A stretch of DNA of 64,000 nt from Basfia succiniciproducens (GTDB lineage: Bacteria; Pseudomonadota; Gammaproteobacteria; Enterobacterales; Pasteurellaceae): the NCBI RefSeq assembly GCF_011455875.1, contig NZ_CP015031.1:1469405-1533404 (forward strand), in the 5' to 3' direction. Below the pieces are notes generated by a model. That model saw only the letters and a program-made list of their open reading frames with translations, was not told where the DNA came from and did not search any database. Of the stretch, positions 48,504-59,887 are shown one piece after another; the stretch's first letter is position 1, and every line of letters begins with the position of its first letter. The translations under genes were made by a program, and so were the position numbers.

Positions 48504-49478
48504 ATGGACAATCAAACAATATCAGACCAATCCCCCCTTTCTCTTGGTGAACAACTACGCCGGGCTCGCGAAAAATTAAACATCTCCATTGATGAGGTAG
48601 CCGCTAAACTCAATTTGCGTAGTGCAATTATTCAGGCTATTGAAAATGATGAATTTGTACAAAAATCGATTCCCTCGACCTTTATGAAAGGTTATGTGCG
48701 TAACTATGCAAAATTTCTAAAATTACCGGATGGTCTGTTGACTTCGTCCATGCCGAACTTTGCCGAAGAACCTAAAAACGATTTAAATAAGAATTCCCGT
48801 ACTAAACATTCGGTTAACCCTCATGCGGCTCATAGTCGTTGGGTCGGCTATTTAACAACCTTAGTGGTTTTATTCGTTGCGGGAATGACTGCGCTTTGGT
48901 GGTGGGAAAACTATCAACAATCAAATAACGAACGTGATAATTTAGTTCAGAATTATGTCGCAACGGAAGACAGAACCGCTGAACGGAGCGACAACGTCGT
49001 TGAAATCCCGGCAATTCAAACCATACCGGAAGCATCAACGCCGGTACCAGAAGCGAATACCAATGAAAGTGTGGAAATCGCCCCTGTAGTGGCCAACACG
49101 CCGGTAGTAACTAATGAAACTCAACCGGTTCAGCAAACGGCGGAGCAAACCAATACGGCGCAAGCCATGTTGCAACAACACAGCACCGAGCCGGAACAGG
49201 CTCAGCCGACCGATAACGAAACTACGGAGCCGGCAACCGTAACTGCAGGAGACTTGCAGATTGAAGTCACCGGCGTAAATTGTTGGATCAGCGTAAAAGA
49301 TGCTAAACGCAAAGTCTTAGCACAAAAAGAATATAAACAGGGCGAAATTTTAACCTTTAACGAAGGTTCGCCTTATTCAGTTATTATCGGAGCGCCGGGT
49401 AACGTTAAAATCACTTATAAAGGTGAAGCTTATCCGTTAAAAGTGGACGGTCGTGTCGCTAAATTTAAATTACAATAA
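48504..49478 (+). CDS. rodZ: Cytoskeletal protein RodZ
   Basis: RodZ links MreB filaments to the cell-wall machinery. The 324-aa protein has an N-terminal HTH (SLGEQLRRAREKLNISIDEV, about residues 12-31) and a positively charged juxtamembrane part. One membrane helix lies near residues 112-132 (GYLTTLVVLFVAGMTALWWW). Then come a long Pro/Glu/Thr-rich periplasmic linker and a C-terminal DUF4115 beta domain (ITGVNCWISVKDA-like, residues about 250-324). ispG follows 12 bp later. Confidence 0.93.
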   Translation: MDNQTISDQSPLSLGEQLRRAREKLNISIDEVAAKLNLRSAIIQAIENDEFVQKSIPSTFMKGYVRNYAKFLKLPDGLLTSSMPNFAEEPKNDLNKNSRTKHSVNPHAAHSRWVGYLTTLVVLFVAGMTALWWWENYQQSNNERDNLVQNYVATEDRTAERSDNVVEIPAIQTIPEASTPVPEANTNESVEIAPVVANTPVVTNETQPVQQTAEQTNTAQAMLQQHSTEPEQAQPTDNETTEPATVTAGDLQIEVTGVNCWISVKDAKRKVLAQKEYKQGEILTFNEGSPYSVIIGAPGNVKITYKGEAYPLKVDGRVAKFKLQ

Positions 49479-49490
49479 CGAACTTTAACA

Positions 49491-50597
49491 ATGTCAGCAT
49501 TTAAACCAACTATCAAACGTCGCGAATCGACTAAAATATATGTAGGAAATGTGCCTGTAGGCGGAGATGCGCCTATCGCCGTACAATCAATGACTAATAC
49601 TCGTACAACCGACGTAGAGGCGACGGTTGCGCAAATTAAAGCGCTGGAACGTGTCGGTGCGGATATTATCCGCGTTTCGGTACCGACTATGGAAGCCGCC
49701 GAAGCTTTTAAATTAATTAAGCGACAATCTTCAGTGCCGTTAGTTGCCGATATTCACTTTGATTACCGTATCGCCCTGAAAGTAGCGGAATACGGTGTGG
49801 ACTGTTTGCGTATAAATCCAGGCAATATCGGCCGTGAAGACCGCATTCGTGCGGTTGTTGACTGCGCCAAAGATAAGAATATCCCGATTCGAATCGGCAT
49901 TAATGCGGGTTCTTTAGAAAAGGATATTCAGGAAAAATATGGCGAGCCGACACCGGAAGCCTTATTGGAATCGGCATTACGTCACGTAGAAATTTTAGAC
50001 AGATTAAATTTTGATCAATTTAAGGTCAGTGTAAAAGCATCGGATGTTTTCTTAGCGGTAGAAGCCTATCGTTTACTGGCAAAAGCAATTAAACAACCAT
50101 TGCACTTAGGTATTACCGAAGCCGGCGGTGCGCGGGCCGGTGCGGTAAAAAGTGCGGTGGGTTTGGGTATGCTTTTAGCGGAGGGGATCGGCGATACCTT
50201 GCGTGTCTCCCTGGCGGCTGATCCGGTGGAAGAAATCAAAGTAGGTTTTGATATTCTAAAATCTCTGCGTATTCGTTCCCGAGGAATTAATTTTATTGCC
50301 TGCCCTACCTGTTCCCGTCAGGAATTTGACGTAATCGGTACGGTTAACGCCCTTGAACAACGCCTTGAAGATATTATCACACCAATGGATGTGTCCATTA
50401 TCGGCTGTGTGGTAAACGGCCCGGGCGAAGCTTTGGTTTCGGATCTCGGCGTGACCGGCGGTAACAAGAAAAGCGGCTTTTATCTTAACGGCGAACGTCA
50501 AAAAGAGCGTTTCGACAATGAATATATTGTAGATCAGTTAGAAGCAAAAATCCGTGCGAAAATCGCCGCTCAGGATCCGAAAAATCGTATTTTATAA
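49491..50597 (+). CDS. ispG: HMB-PP synthase IspG (GcpE)
   Basis: An iron-sulfur enzyme that converts MEcPP to HMBPP, the penultimate step of the MEP isoprenoid pathway. The 368-aa protein has an N-terminal TIM barrel ([27 protein letters not shown]) and the C-terminal cluster Cys in [11 protein letters not shown] and [11 protein letters not shown]. dxr, the pathway's first committed gene, is at 60 kb. A hairpin terminator separates ispG from hisS. Confidence 0.97.
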   Translation: MSAFKPTIKRRESTKIYVGNVPVGGDAPIAVQSMTNTRTTDVEATVAQIKALERVGADIIRVSVPTMEAAEAFKLIKRQSSVPLVADIHFDYRIALKVAEYGVDCLRINPGNIGREDRIRAVVDCAKDKNIPIRIGINAGSLEKDIQEKYGEPTPEALLESALRHVEILDRLNFDQFKVSVKASDVFLAVEAYRLLAKAIKQPLHLGITEAGGARAGAVKSAVGLGMLLAEGIGDTLRVSLAADPVEEIKVGFDILKSLRIRSRGINFIACPTCSRQEFDVIGTVNALEQRLEDIITPMDVSIIGCVVNGPGEALVSDLGVTGGNKKSGFYLNGERQKERFDNEYIVDQLEAKIRAKIAAQDPKNRIL

Positions 50598-50604
50598 TTC
50601 ATCG

Positions 50605-50634
50605 TCCGGTACTTTTAAACCGTACCGTTTTTTT
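50605..50634 (+). terminator. Terminator-like hairpin between ispG and hisS
   Basis: CGGTAC (50607-50612) pairs with GTACCG (50622-50627) around TTTTAAACC, followed by seven T. hisS may therefore depend on read-through or on a promoter overlapping this site. Confidence 0.65.
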
Positions 50635-50653
50635 AAACTATAGGAAAATTATT

Positions 50654-51937
50654 GTGGCAAAAACAATCCAAGCAATCCGAGGTATGAATGATTGCCTGCC
50701 CACAGAAACGCCGGTATGGCAATGGGTAGAATCAAAAGTTCGTTCGACTTTAGCGAGCTATGGCTATTCTGAAATTCGTATGCCAATCGTAGAAAACACA
50801 CCGTTATTTGCGCGTGCAATCGGTGAGGTGACTGATGTGGTATCAAAAGAAATGTTTACGTTTAATGACCGCGATAACGAAAGTTTAACATTGCGCCCGG
50901 AAGGTACTGCAGGCTGCGTACGCGCGGGTATTGAACACGGTTTACTTTATAATCAGGAACAGCGCCTATGGTATATGGGACCGATGTTCCGTTACGAACG
51001 TCCGCAAAAAGGACGCTATCGCCAATTCCATCAAGCCGGGGTAGAAGTTTTTGGTATTGCCAACGCGGAAATCGATGCGGAACTTATCATCTTAACCGCT
51101 CGTCTTTGGAAAGAACTTGGCATTGAGCAACATGTCACTTTGCAACTTAATTCTATCGGTTCATTAGAAGCCCGTGCCAACTATCGCAGCGCATTAGTTG
51201 AATTTTTACAACAATATGTGGGTCTAATGAACGAAGAAGAAAAAGAGCGCTTGCTCAAAAACCCATTACGGATTTTAGATACGAAAAACGAAGCGCTGCA
51301 GCAAGCATTAAATAATGCGCCTAAATTATTAGATTATTTAGACGATGACAGCCGTGAGCATTTCGCCCGACTTTGCGCAATTTTAGATAATATAGGCATC
51401 TCATACGAAATAAATCCCAAATTAGTTCGCGGATTGGATTATTACAACAAAACGGTGTTTGAATGGGTGACCACCGCTCTTGGCGCACAAGGCACAGTAT
51501 GCGGCGGCGGTCGTTACGACGGATTGGTTGAACAACTCGGCGGGCACGCTACCTGCGGTGTAGGTTTTGCTATGGGATTGGAGCGTCTTATTCTGTTAGT
51601 GCAGGAAGTTAATAAAGCGATTCCCCTACCTCAAAGTGCGGTGGATATTTATCTGATTTTTGCCGGAGAAAATACCGCATCCGCCGCATTCCGGTTAGCA
51701 GAAAAAGTGCGTTCCGAACTACCGCACTTACGCACGATGATGCATTGCAGTGGCGGCAATTTTAAGAAACAGTTTAAGCGCGCAGATAAAAGCGGCGCAA
51801 AAATTGCTCTTGTGATCGGCGAATCGGAAGTGCAAAACCAGCAAGTGGTTGTCAAAGACTTATTAGGTGGCGCAGAGCAACAAACCGTTGCTTTAGAAGC
51901 TGTTATTGATCATTTAAAAACATCTTTTAAGGAATAA
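50654..51937 (+). CDS. hisS: Histidyl-tRNA synthetase
   Basis: A class II aminoacyl-tRNA synthetase of 427 aa. The start is GTG 50654, giving [15 protein letters not shown], the conserved N-terminus; TAGGA is 8 nt upstream. Motif 2 is near [17 protein letters not shown]; histidine-specific motif [12 protein letters not shown] is near residues 260-271; motif 3 is [11 protein letters not shown]; the anticodon-binding domain is C-terminal. Its product, His-tRNA, is the signal read by the his leader at 28.4 kb. Confidence 0.97.
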   Translation: MAKTIQAIRGMNDCLPTETPVWQWVESKVRSTLASYGYSEIRMPIVENTPLFARAIGEVTDVVSKEMFTFNDRDNESLTLRPEGTAGCVRAGIEHGLLYNQEQRLWYMGPMFRYERPQKGRYRQFHQAGVEVFGIANAEIDAELIILTARLWKELGIEQHVTLQLNSIGSLEARANYRSALVEFLQQYVGLMNEEEKERLLKNPLRILDTKNEALQQALNNAPKLLDYLDDDSREHFARLCAILDNIGISYEINPKLVRGLDYYNKTVFEWVTTALGAQGTVCGGGRYDGLVEQLGGHATCGVGFAMGLERLILLVQEVNKAIPLPQSAVDIYLIFAGENTASAAFRLAEKVRSELPHLRTMMHCSGGNFKKQFKRADKSGAKIALVIGESEVQNQQVVVKDLLGGAEQQTVALEAVIDHLKTSFKE

Positions 51938-51940
51938 TAT

Positions 51941-52555
51941 ATGGCTTATACCAGTTTAGAAGAACAAGAAATTAATGAAATTAAAAATTTCTGGAAAGAA
52001 AACGGCAAAACTATTATTGTTTCGGTAATTATCGCAATCGCAGGCGTATTCGGCTGGCGTTATTGGCAAAGCTATCAATTAAGCCAGCATCACCAATTAT
52101 CGGATCAGTATCAGCAGGTTATTTACGAATTCCGTCAAGATCCTGCGGCTCAAAAAGATAATCTGGCTGAATTTATTGCACAAAACGGCAAAAGCGGTTA
52201 TGCGGCTTTAGCTTTATTTGAGCAGGCGAAAACTGCGGTCGAAAAACAGGATTTTTCGCAGGCGGAAACCGCATTAAAACAAGCATTAAACAGTGCGCCT
52301 GATGAAATTTTTGCTTCTATTGCGGCATTACGCTTGGCTAACGTGCAATTTCAACAAAAAGATTTTGACGGCGCGCTGGTAAGCTTAAATCTTGTGAAGG
52401 ATACCAGCTGGGATAGCCGTAAACAAATTCTAAACGGCGATATTTTACTGGCTAAAGGTGATAAAGCCGGTGCTAAAGCCGCTTATCAACAAGCACAGAA
52501 AAATGCTTCCGCATTGGAGCAACAATGGCTGCAAGTGCGGTTAAATAATTTATAA
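51941..52555 (+). CDS. yfgM: YfgM, inner-membrane TPR protein
   Basis: A 204-aa protein anchored by one N-terminal helix (TIIVSVIIAIAGVFGWRYW, about residues 24-42), with a periplasmic TPR-like part. E. coli YfgM binds the Sec translocon with PpiD and supports periplasmic folding. It starts 3 bp after hisS. bamB and der, which follow in E. coli, are absent here and a terminator follows instead. Confidence 0.9.
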   Translation: MAYTSLEEQEINEIKNFWKENGKTIIVSVIIAIAGVFGWRYWQSYQLSQHHQLSDQYQQVIYEFRQDPAAQKDNLAEFIAQNGKSGYAALALFEQAKTAVEKQDFSQAETALKQALNSAPDEIFASIAALRLANVQFQQKDFDGALVSLNLVKDTSWDSRKQILNGDILLAKGDKAGAKAAYQQAQKNASALEQQWLQVRLNNL

Positions 52556-52590
52556 TTTTACGCTGATTTTCAGCGCAGTCAAAATTTAAT

Positions 52591-52631
52591 AAAAAGGGTT
52601 AAGTCTTCCGCGAAGTTCTTAACCCTTTTTT
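52591..52631 (+). terminator. Terminator of the rlmN-yfgM series
   Basis: AAAAAGGGTTAAG (52591-52603) pairs perfectly with CTTAACCCTTTTT (52618-52630) around a 14-nt loop. A smaller hairpin CGCTGATTTTCAGCG lies just before (52561-52575). Confidence 0.9.
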
Positions 52632-52678
52632 ATATAATGCTTAATAGACTTGCCGCATAACATATTGACATACAATAG

Positions 52679-52703
52679 AAATAAAAGGCTAAAGCACAGC
52701 CTT
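52679..52703 (-). terminator. Candidate terminator downstream of lpxD
   Basis: On the minus strand AAGGCT (52703-52698) pairs with AGCCTT (52690-52685) around GTGCTTT, followed by TTATTT. It would end the pyrH-lpxD direction of transcription, convergent with yfgM. Confidence 0.6.
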
Positions 52704-52773
52704 AACCTTTTTCTATTCTCGCGTTAACCGGTACAGAACAATAGATTATTAATAATAAAATATTCCGGAATGT

Positions 52774-53799
52774 TTAATCCGCTAATTTTTTCTCCAGGGC
52801 TTTTAACCGCTTATTCATCTTATCAATATCTAAGGTTAATGCCGCAGTTTTACGCCACTCCTTATTAGTTTGCGCAGGAATACCCGAAGAGTAAATACCT
52901 GGTTCGGTAATCGGACGCAGAATCATACTCATACCGGTAACAATTGCCTGATCGCAAATTTCCATATGGCCGTTAATCACGCTCGCACCACCAATCTGAC
53001 AATAGCGACCGACCGTTAAACTGCCAGCCATAATAACACCGCCGGCGACAGCCGTTCCCGTACCTATATGTACGTTATGCGCAATTTGGCAAAGATTATC
53101 AATAATTACATTATCTTCAATCACCGTAGAATCCAGCGCGCCCCGGTCGATACAAGTACAAGCGCCGATTTCCACATGATTGCCGATAATAACGCTACCG
53201 GTTTGCGGAATCTTAATCCATTGCCCGCGTTCATTAGCATAGCCGAATCCGTCGCCGCCAATTACTGCACCCGACTGAATCAAACAATCCGAACCGATTT
53301 GTACTTCGTGATAAATACTCACATTCGCCCACAACTGGGTATTAGCGCCAATCTTAGTATTTTTACCAATAAAACAACCCGCGCCAATCACGACGTTATC
53401 GCCCAATTCAACGCCATCTTCAATAACGGCATTTGCTCCGATAGAAACATTCGTACCTAATTTTGCCGAACTGGCAATAACGGCGGTCGATGCAATATCT
53501 GAAGCGGCTTTTGGCGTCGTATCCATATATTGGGCTAATAAAGCATAGGCAACATAAGGACTTTTCGTGATTAAAAGATTGCTATTAGCACTGCAGAATT
53601 CGATATCGGCTTCAGAAACCACCAAAATCCCGGCTTGAGATTGTGCTAAAAAAGGGCGAAATTTCGCATTGGAAATGAAAGTTAATTGGTTAGCTTGCGC
53701 TTTATCAAGAGGGGCAATACTGTCAACAACAACATCGGTGTTACCCCTTGAGGTAGCACCGATATGTTCAGCTAATTCTTTAAGCGAATAAACACTCAT
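52774..53799 (-). CDS. lpxD: UDP-3-O-(3-hydroxyacyl)glucosamine N-acyltransferase LpxD
   Basis: LpxD adds the second acyl chain in lipid A synthesis using 3-hydroxyacyl-ACP. The 341-aa protein has a uridine-binding N-terminal domain and a left-handed beta helix of hexapeptide repeats (residues about 105-300, e.g. [29 protein letters not shown]). The catalytic His is likely in IAHNVHIG. The start overlaps the skp stop by one base. lpxA, fabZ and lpxB, often next, are not in the window. Confidence 0.96.
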   Translation of the reverse strand: MSVYSLKELAEHIGATSRGNTDVVVDSIAPLDKAQANQLTFISNAKFRPFLAQSQAGILVVSEADIEFCSANSNLLITKSPYVAYALLAQYMDTTPKAASDIASTAVIASSAKLGTNVSIGANAVIEDGVELGDNVVIGAGCFIGKNTKIGANTQLWANVSIYHEVQIGSDCLIQSGAVIGGDGFGYANERGQWIKIPQTGSVIIGNHVEIGACTCIDRGALDSTVIEDNVIIDNLCQIAHNVHIGTGTAVAGGVIMAGSLTVGRYCQIGGASVINGHMEICDQAIVTGMSMILRPITEPGIYSSGIPAQTNKEWRKTAALTLDIDKMNKRLKALEKKLAD

Positions 53800-54341
53800 T
53801 ATTTAGTTGCTTCCGCCGGTTTTGTTTCAGCTTTACCACCGATTGCTTTTAACACATCTTCGGTAATATCTTTACCGTCTGCGGCAAATACAACTGAATT
53901 TGCATCTAATACGTAAGTATAACCTTTATCTTTTGCGATATTATTAGTCGCAACTTGAATGCCTTCTAATAATTTCGCACGTTCTTCATTTTGACGTTTA
54001 TCGTTTTCTACTTGGAATTTACGAACTTCTTCATCGTGATCTTTCATTAATTTATTAATTTCATCTTCACGTTTTTTCAATTCTGAAGGACGGTTCTTAG
54101 GATTTTGCGCATCTTTTTGCAAAGAAGCGATTTTAGCATCAATTGATTTCTTATTTGCCGCTAATTTATCGGCTTGCGTTTTAAATTCGCTATCTAATTT
54201 CTTCGCTACCGCTTCACGATCCGGGTGATGTTGAAATAAATATCCGGCATTAATAAATGCGATATTTTCAGCAGCCATTGCCATAGATGAAGTTAGTGCT
54301 AATGCTAGAGAAAGTGCGGTTGCTTTTACGACTTTTTTCAT
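53799..54341 (-). CDS. skp: Periplasmic chaperone Skp (OmpH)
   Basis: Skp holds unfolded outer-membrane proteins in the periplasm for delivery to BamA, encoded upstream. The 180-aa protein has a Sec signal ([20 protein letters not shown], cleavage after AMA) and then long basic/acidic helices ([20 protein letters not shown]) forming the tentacles. The trimerisation strands [13 protein letters not shown] are C-terminal. The extended [11 protein letters not shown] tail is low-complexity. Confidence 0.95.
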   Translation of the reverse strand: MKKVVKATALSLALALTSSMAMAAENIAFINAGYLFQHHPDREAVAKKLDSEFKTQADKLAANKKSIDAKIASLQKDAQNPKNRPSELKKREDEINKLMKDHDEEVRKFQVENDKRQNEERAKLLEGIQVATNNIAKDKGYTYVLDANSVVFAADGKDITEDVLKAIGGKAETKPAEATK

Positions 54342-54451
54342 TACGTTATATTTCCTTGTATTAAGATTAAAACTTTCGTATCAAATCTCATTTAGATTTA
54401 ATACGAACATGGTTATTCGACTTACTAATTTAAGATAAGTTCCATCTCAAA

Positions 54452-56821
54452 TTAAAATGTGCCGCCAATGCTGAATTGGAATTGTTCCACATCGTCACGA
54501 TCATATTTTTTGATCGGTTTCGCATAAGAGAATACCAACGGCCCAATCGGTGACTGCCACTGGAAACCTACACCGGCAGAAACGCGAATTCGGGACGGAT
54601 CACTATAATCCGGTAATGTCGGGAATCTTGCCTTATCTTCGGCTTTCCAATGTGTATTCCATAAACTACCGGCATCGACAAAGAATGAAGTGCGAACGGA
54701 ATTTTGATTTTTTTCGGCAACGAACGGAGTAGGCACAATTAACTCTGCACTCGCCGTCGCCATTGCATTACCGCCCACCACATCGCTGTCAAGTTGCGTA
54801 TAATTACCATTAGAATCAATATAAATCGCATTCGGACCTACACCGCCGTAAGAGAAACCGCGTAAACTACCAATGCCGCCGATATTATAGTTTTGGTAGA
54901 ACGGTAATTTTTTACCGCCCATACCATCGGCAAATGCCACCGTCGCTTTACCCGAAAGTACCCAGGTTTGCGAACGTTCCAACGGATAATAACCCACTAC
55001 ATCAGCATTTAATTTATAATATTTGTTATCTGATCCAGGAATGGTCACGGTTCCGCCGAGTGTCGCTTTTACCCCTTTGGTCGGGAAGTATCCTCTATTT
55101 AAGTTATTAAATGTCCAACCTGTTGAGAAAGTAAAATCATGAGCCTTGAAACGCCAGTCGCCTGTTTCATCATAACCCATTGATTTCATATATTTTTCAC
55201 GGTTATATTCCGGCGTAATATTTTTTAATTTATTATAGGCGTAACCTAATCCCATATAGTAAGAGTTATTTTCATTTACCGGAAAACTTAATGTCGTGTT
55301 CACACCATAAGTCGTACGCGCATATGAAGCTTCGGTATCACTGTCAGAGTTATCATATTTTTCATAGAAAATATTACCGCCAAGACTCACGCCGTCTTTT
55401 GTAAAATAAGGTTCCGTATAACCTAAACTCACGCTTGTACCATAGTCATTACGGGAACCGGATAAACTGACGGACGAACCCATACCTAAGAAGTTATCCT
55501 GTTTCACACTGGCTTGATAGCTAAACCCGCTTTCCGTACCGTAACCGATACCGAAATTGATACTACCCGTATTGCGTTCTTTGATTTTATAAATAACGTC
55601 TAATTCGTCATCGCTGCCGGGAACCTCTTCCGTACGATGTTCTACCGACTCATAAAAACCCGTACGATCCAACCGCACTTTACCCAGTTCAACCAATTGA
55701 GAAGATAACCAAGATCCTTCTTGCTGACGCATTTCCTGACGTAATGTGCTGTCTGCAGTCACCGTATTGCCTTCAAAACGAATCTGACGAACGGAATAAC
55801 GACGACCGGCTTCAACAATAAAGGTTACCGCAATCGTTTTATTTTCTTCATCAAAATCAGGATGTACGTTTACCGTAGCATTAGCATAACCGCGTTCGCC
55901 CAATTTTGCTTTAATTTGTTCTTCAACACTTTGCAATTCGCCGCGACGATACATTTCGCCCACGTGAATGGTTTTTAAAATCGGTTGTAATTCATCCTGC
56001 ATACCAGCTACATCACCGACAATACGGGCGTCTTTAATGGTATATAAATCGCCTTCATTAACACCGACTTTAACTCTTGCTTCGGTTTTTTCATCATTTA
56101 ATTGAACATCGGTATCCGTTACGCGGAATTTGGCATAGCCATGATTATGGTAATAATCAGAGATTGTTTCTAAATCTTTACCGAATTGATTGTTCTCAAA
56201 TTTATTACCGAAAAATTTCCACCAGGCATCAGGTTGAAGTTCCATTTGTTCCTGTAAAGTATCGCTGTCAAAAGCCTGATTACCTTCAAATGAAATTCCT
56301 TTTAATAGCGCTACATCGTTTTCTTTAATTTGCAATTTAACTTCAGCGGTATTATTCGGCAAATTATTCACGATTGTTTCAACTTTCGCGTTATAGCGCC
56401 CGGTACTTTCATAGTGTTCCTGAATACCTTGACGGAACGCTTCCAATTTTTCACGATTTAAAACTTCACCCGCTTTAAACCCGTTTGCATCCAGGTTTTG
56501 TTTTAACGCATCGGTCGGAATCGAGCTGTTGCCGTCGATGGTCACATCGGCAATCACAGGTTGTTGCTCAACGGAAATAACTAAAGTATTCCCGTCTCGG
56601 GCGGCTTTCACATTATCATAACCGCGGGCAAACAAAGTTTTTACCACATTGGCAATGTCGCCGTCTGTTGCTCGTTGACCGACGCGTACGGGTAAGCCGG
56701 CAAGCACTTTACCTTCCGAACCTGCCTGCACGCCGTCAACTCGAATATCCTGCACAACGAACGGCGCAGCTATAGCGCTGGTGGAACCCAGTAGTAAACT
56801 AGCAATTAAGAGTTTTTTCAT
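54452..56821 (-). CDS. bamA: Outer-membrane protein assembly factor BamA
   Basis: BamA is the essential insertase of the BAM complex. The 789-aa protein has a Sec signal (cleavage after AIAA near residue 19), five POTRA domains (about 20-420, starting [14 protein letters not shown]), and a 16-strand barrel. The barrel carries [14 protein letters not shown] near the conserved loop-6 region ([17 protein letters not shown] motif visible) and ends in the C-terminal signature Phe (FQFSIGGTF). Neighbours are rseP upstream and skp downstream. Confidence 0.97.
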   Translation of the reverse strand: MKKLLIASLLLGSTSAIAAPFVVQDIRVDGVQAGSEGKVLAGLPVRVGQRATDGDIANVVKTLFARGYDNVKAARDGNTLVISVEQQPVIADVTIDGNSSIPTDALKQNLDANGFKAGEVLNREKLEAFRQGIQEHYESTGRYNAKVETIVNNLPNNTAEVKLQIKENDVALLKGISFEGNQAFDSDTLQEQMELQPDAWWKFFGNKFENNQFGKDLETISDYYHNHGYAKFRVTDTDVQLNDEKTEARVKVGVNEGDLYTIKDARIVGDVAGMQDELQPILKTIHVGEMYRRGELQSVEEQIKAKLGERGYANATVNVHPDFDEENKTIAVTFIVEAGRRYSVRQIRFEGNTVTADSTLRQEMRQQEGSWLSSQLVELGKVRLDRTGFYESVEHRTEEVPGSDDELDVIYKIKERNTGSINFGIGYGTESGFSYQASVKQDNFLGMGSSVSLSGSRNDYGTSVSLGYTEPYFTKDGVSLGGNIFYEKYDNSDSDTEASYARTTYGVNTTLSFPVNENNSYYMGLGYAYNKLKNITPEYNREKYMKSMGYDETGDWRFKAHDFTFSTGWTFNNLNRGYFPTKGVKATLGGTVTIPGSDNKYYKLNADVVGYYPLERSQTWVLSGKATVAFADGMGGKKLPFYQNYNIGGIGSLRGFSYGGVGPNAIYIDSNGNYTQLDSDVVGGNAMATASAELIVPTPFVAEKNQNSVRTSFFVDAGSLWNTHWKAEDKARFPTLPDYSDPSRIRVSAGVGFQWQSPIGPLVFSYAKPIKKYDRDDVEQFQFSIGGTF

Positions 56822-56856
56822 CGTTACTATTATCCTAAATAAGATTAGTTTTTTAA

Positions 56857-58185
56857 TTACAAACGTAAGAAATCATTGAATAAAGCGAAAGCCGTTAACA
56901 TGAGTAACAGGATCGCACCAATTCGATAACCTATGTTTTGAATTCTTTCGGAAACCGGTTTCCGCATAATTCCTTCGGCCGCTAAAAAAATCAGATGACC
57001 ACCGTCTAAAACAGGTAAAGGAAATAAATTCATTATTCCAAGGTTGACACTAATAAGAGCCATAAAGCTTAAATAATAAACCAAACCTATGCTGGAAGAC
57101 ATACCCGCCCCCTTAGCAATGGAAATTGGTCCGCTTAAATTATTTAAAGATAAATCGCCTGAAAATAATTTACCGATAACTTTAATCGTCAACCAGGAAA
57201 GTTGCGCCGTTTTTTCAACGCCCTTCTGCAAGGCTTCAAGCATATCATATTTTAATTCGCTACGATACTTATCATTAAGCGGTTCAAAGGTTGGCGAAAT
57301 ACCTACAAGCCAGCGTTTATCGGTAAATTCCGGCGTTAATATCACATCAAACAATACGCCTTCCCGTTCAATTTGTAACGGAATTGATTTACCTTGTTGA
57401 ACCAGTTTGACAAAAGCCTGCCAATTTATTTCCTCACCATCGGATTGACGAATCATATCGCCGATTTGCAATCCGGCTTTCTGTGCAGGCGAGTGTTCCA
57501 TAATTTTGGAAATCTTCATTTCGACTTTACCGGACACCGGCTCAATACCCAGGGAACCAAAAGCACTTTCTTTTTCCGGATCATATTTCCACCGGCTGAG
57601 ATCCAGGGTTTTACGGAATTCCATGTTTTCACCGAATGGCGTTAAGGTCAATTGAACCTGCCGGTTGCCTAATTTAGAAGCCAAAACCATATTAACGGTT
57701 TCCCAATCGGGCGTTGCAGTGCCGTCAACCGCAACAATCTGACTATCAACAGGTAATTGAGCCTGCGCGGCAATAGATTGCGGCTGAACGGCGCTGATTA
57801 CAGGTTTTACACTAGGAATACCAATCGTATAAATCGCCCAATAAGCCACAATTGCAAATAGAAAATTGGCTAAAGGACCCGCTATCACAACAAAAGCGCG
57901 TTGTAATACGGATTTATTATTAAAAGCCTGAGATTTTAACGCTTCCGGCACTTCCTCATTACGTTCATCAAGCATTTTCACGTACCCCCCGAGAGGCAAC
58001 ATAGATACGACAAACTCAGTACCATGCTTGTCAACTTTACGCCATAACACCTTGCCGAAGCCGATAGAAAAACGATGAACTTTTATACCGCACTTTCTTG
58101 CAGCCCAAAAGTGCCCGTATTCATGTACCGAAACCAGTACGCTAATAGCGATGATAAACGAAAGTAACGACCACAAAAATGACAT
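56857..58185 (-). CDS. rseP: Site-2 intramembrane metalloprotease RseP
   Basis: RseP cleaves the anti-sigma factor RseA and clears signal peptides. The 442-aa membrane protein has the zinc motif HEYGH near residues 21-25 and the third ligand in [13 protein letters not shown] near residue 395. Two periplasmic PDZ domains lie between (about 115-310; [15 protein letters not shown] in the second). It follows cdsA by 15 bp. Confidence 0.96.
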   Translation of the reverse strand: MSFLWSLLSFIIAISVLVSVHEYGHFWAARKCGIKVHRFSIGFGKVLWRKVDKHGTEFVVSMLPLGGYVKMLDERNEEVPEALKSQAFNNKSVLQRAFVVIAGPLANFLFAIVAYWAIYTIGIPSVKPVISAVQPQSIAAQAQLPVDSQIVAVDGTATPDWETVNMVLASKLGNRQVQLTLTPFGENMEFRKTLDLSRWKYDPEKESAFGSLGIEPVSGKVEMKISKIMEHSPAQKAGLQIGDMIRQSDGEEINWQAFVKLVQQGKSIPLQIEREGVLFDVILTPEFTDKRWLVGISPTFEPLNDKYRSELKYDMLEALQKGVEKTAQLSWLTIKVIGKLFSGDLSLNNLSGPISIAKGAGMSSSIGLVYYLSFMALISVNLGIMNLFPLPVLDGGHLIFLAAEGIMRKPVSERIQNIGYRIGAILLLMLTAFALFNDFLRL

Positions 58186-58200
58186 TATGAAACGATATCC

Positions 58201-59067
58201 TTACAGCACAAAGAAATAAAAATAAGCAAAAAACGGTACGGCTGCGGTAAGACTGTCAATACGATCCAATATACCGCCGTGGCCGGGAATTAGTTGACTG
58301 CTGTCTTTGATTCCGCTCTCTCGTTTAAACATACTTTCCGTTAAATCGCCCAGCACGGAAATTGCCACCGTGGCAACCGATAACAGAGTTAAAGAGAAAG
58401 TCGAACCGCGATTAAATAAAGACTCGCCGGCAATAGTTTGAAAAATAAAAGCCAGCACGCAAGCGGTAATTAAACCGCCGATTACGCCTTGCCAGGTTTT
58501 TCCGGGCGATACTTTAGGTGCTAATTTATGTTTTCCGAATTTTCGACCGGCAAAATAAGCGCCGCTATCCGCCGCCCAGACCAAAATAAATACGTAAAGC
58601 AATAATACCACGCCGTGATGAGCATCTATGATATAACCGTCTAAACGTAATTTAAGTACACCGATAAAAAACGGTAACAGCGTGAAGAATGCAAAAATAA
58701 TTTGCAAAATTAAAGACTTACTCCAGATTGAAGCGGATTTAGGATAATTTATTACTAAAAAGAATGCGGCAATCCACCAAATAACGGCGGCAAGTAACAA
58801 CGGCTCGGCTAAACCGTCAAACACTCTGCCGGCATTAAGATAACTATGATGACTATAAATCCAAAGGAACAAAAACGTGCCTGCAATAGCACTGATAACA
58901 TATCGCCAAACTTCGGTTTTAATTTTGGCAAACTGTGTCCATTCCCACACACCAAGCGTGACCACCGCGCCCAAACAAAGAGCAAAGTAAAAAGGAGAAA
59001 ATAAAAATAAAGCGGCAAATACCACGGCAATTAACGCAATTGCCGATAAAATACGTTCTTTAAGCAA
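58201..59067 (-). CDS. cdsA: Phosphatidate cytidylyltransferase CdsA
   Basis: CdsA makes CDP-diacylglycerol, the precursor of all phospholipids. The 288-aa protein has about eight membrane helices and the family signature KRESGIKDSSQLIPGHGG followed by ILDRIDSL. The start is TTG 59067 (LKERILSAIALIAVV), supported by GAGGA 7-8 nt upstream and the family N-terminus. uppS is 20 bp upstream. Confidence 0.95.
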   Translation of the reverse strand: MLKERILSAIALIAVVFAALFLFSPFYFALCLGAVVTLGVWEWTQFAKIKTEVWRYVISAIAGTFLFLWIYSHHSYLNAGRVFDGLAEPLLLAAVIWWIAAFFLVINYPKSASIWSKSLILQIIFAFFTLLPFFIGVLKLRLDGYIIDAHHGVVLLLYVFILVWAADSGAYFAGRKFGKHKLAPKVSPGKTWQGVIGGLITACVLAFIFQTIAGESLFNRGSTFSLTLLSVATVAISVLGDLTESMFKRESGIKDSSQLIPGHGGILDRIDSLTAAVPFFAYFYFFVL

Positions 59068-59087
59068 AGGTTTATCCTCTAATTATT

Positions 59088-59804
59088 TTAGCTAGTCCCG
59101 AAGCGGCGTTCGCGTTGTTGATAGACATAAATAGCGCGATTAAATTCCTGTTCGTTAAAATCGGGCCATAATACATGGGAAAAATACAATTCGGCATAGG
59201 CAATTTGCCACAATAAGAAATTACTAATGCGTTGTTCTCCGCTGGTACGAATCAACAAATCCACGGGAGGTTGCTCTTTTGTGACCAGATTCCGTTGAAA
59301 AAGTTCTTCCGTAATCTCCGATATTGTCAAACTTCCGTCTTTAACTTGCTGAGCAATCTGTCTGGTTGCCTGAACAATGTCCCAACACCCGCCATAATTG
59401 GCAGCTATATTCAGCGTTAAACTGTCATTATTTGCCGTTAAAGTTTCCGCTCTGGCGATTTTTTCCTGCAATTTAGGACTAAAGCCGGAAATATCACCAA
59501 GAACTTTGAGTTTAATATTATTTTTATGCAGCTTTTTCACTTCGAGATCCAAAGCTTGCATGAATAAAGTCATTAAAGCATTGACTTCCTGTTCCGGACG
59601 ATTCCAGTTTTCACTGCTAAAAGCATATAAGGTGAGCGCCTGAACCCCGATTTGACAGGCGTAAGAAACCGAACGACGCACTGCTCGTACCCCACTTTTA
59701 TGTCCGAAAATTCGCATTTTCCCTTGCTGTTTAGCCCAACGTCCATTGCCGTCCATAATGATCGCAATATGCTTAGGAATATTATTAAGATCTAGTTCTT
59801 TCAT
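59088..59804 (-). CDS. uppS: Undecaprenyl diphosphate synthase
   Basis: UppS builds the C55 carrier for peptidoglycan and O-antigen synthesis from isoprenoid units. The 238-aa cis-prenyltransferase has [17 protein letters not shown] with catalytic Asp (about residue 18), [13 protein letters not shown], and the C-terminal [23 protein letters not shown] at 59823-59831 lies just upstream. Confidence 0.97.
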   Translation of the reverse strand: MKELDLNNIPKHIAIIMDGNGRWAKQQGKMRIFGHKSGVRAVRRSVSYACQIGVQALTLYAFSSENWNRPEQEVNALMTLFMQALDLEVKKLHKNNIKLKVLGDISGFSPKLQEKIARAETLTANNDSLTLNIAANYGGCWDIVQATRQIAQQVKDGSLTISEITEELFQRNLVTKEQPPVDLLIRTSGEQRISNFLLWQIAYAELYFSHVLWPDFNEQEFNRAIYVYQQRERRFGTS

Positions 59805-59887
59805 TATTTTATTAAATTTTTAACCGCACTTTTCGCGGTGAATATATCATAAGTTAGGCCTATGTGTTAGAGCCTGTACGGATTTCT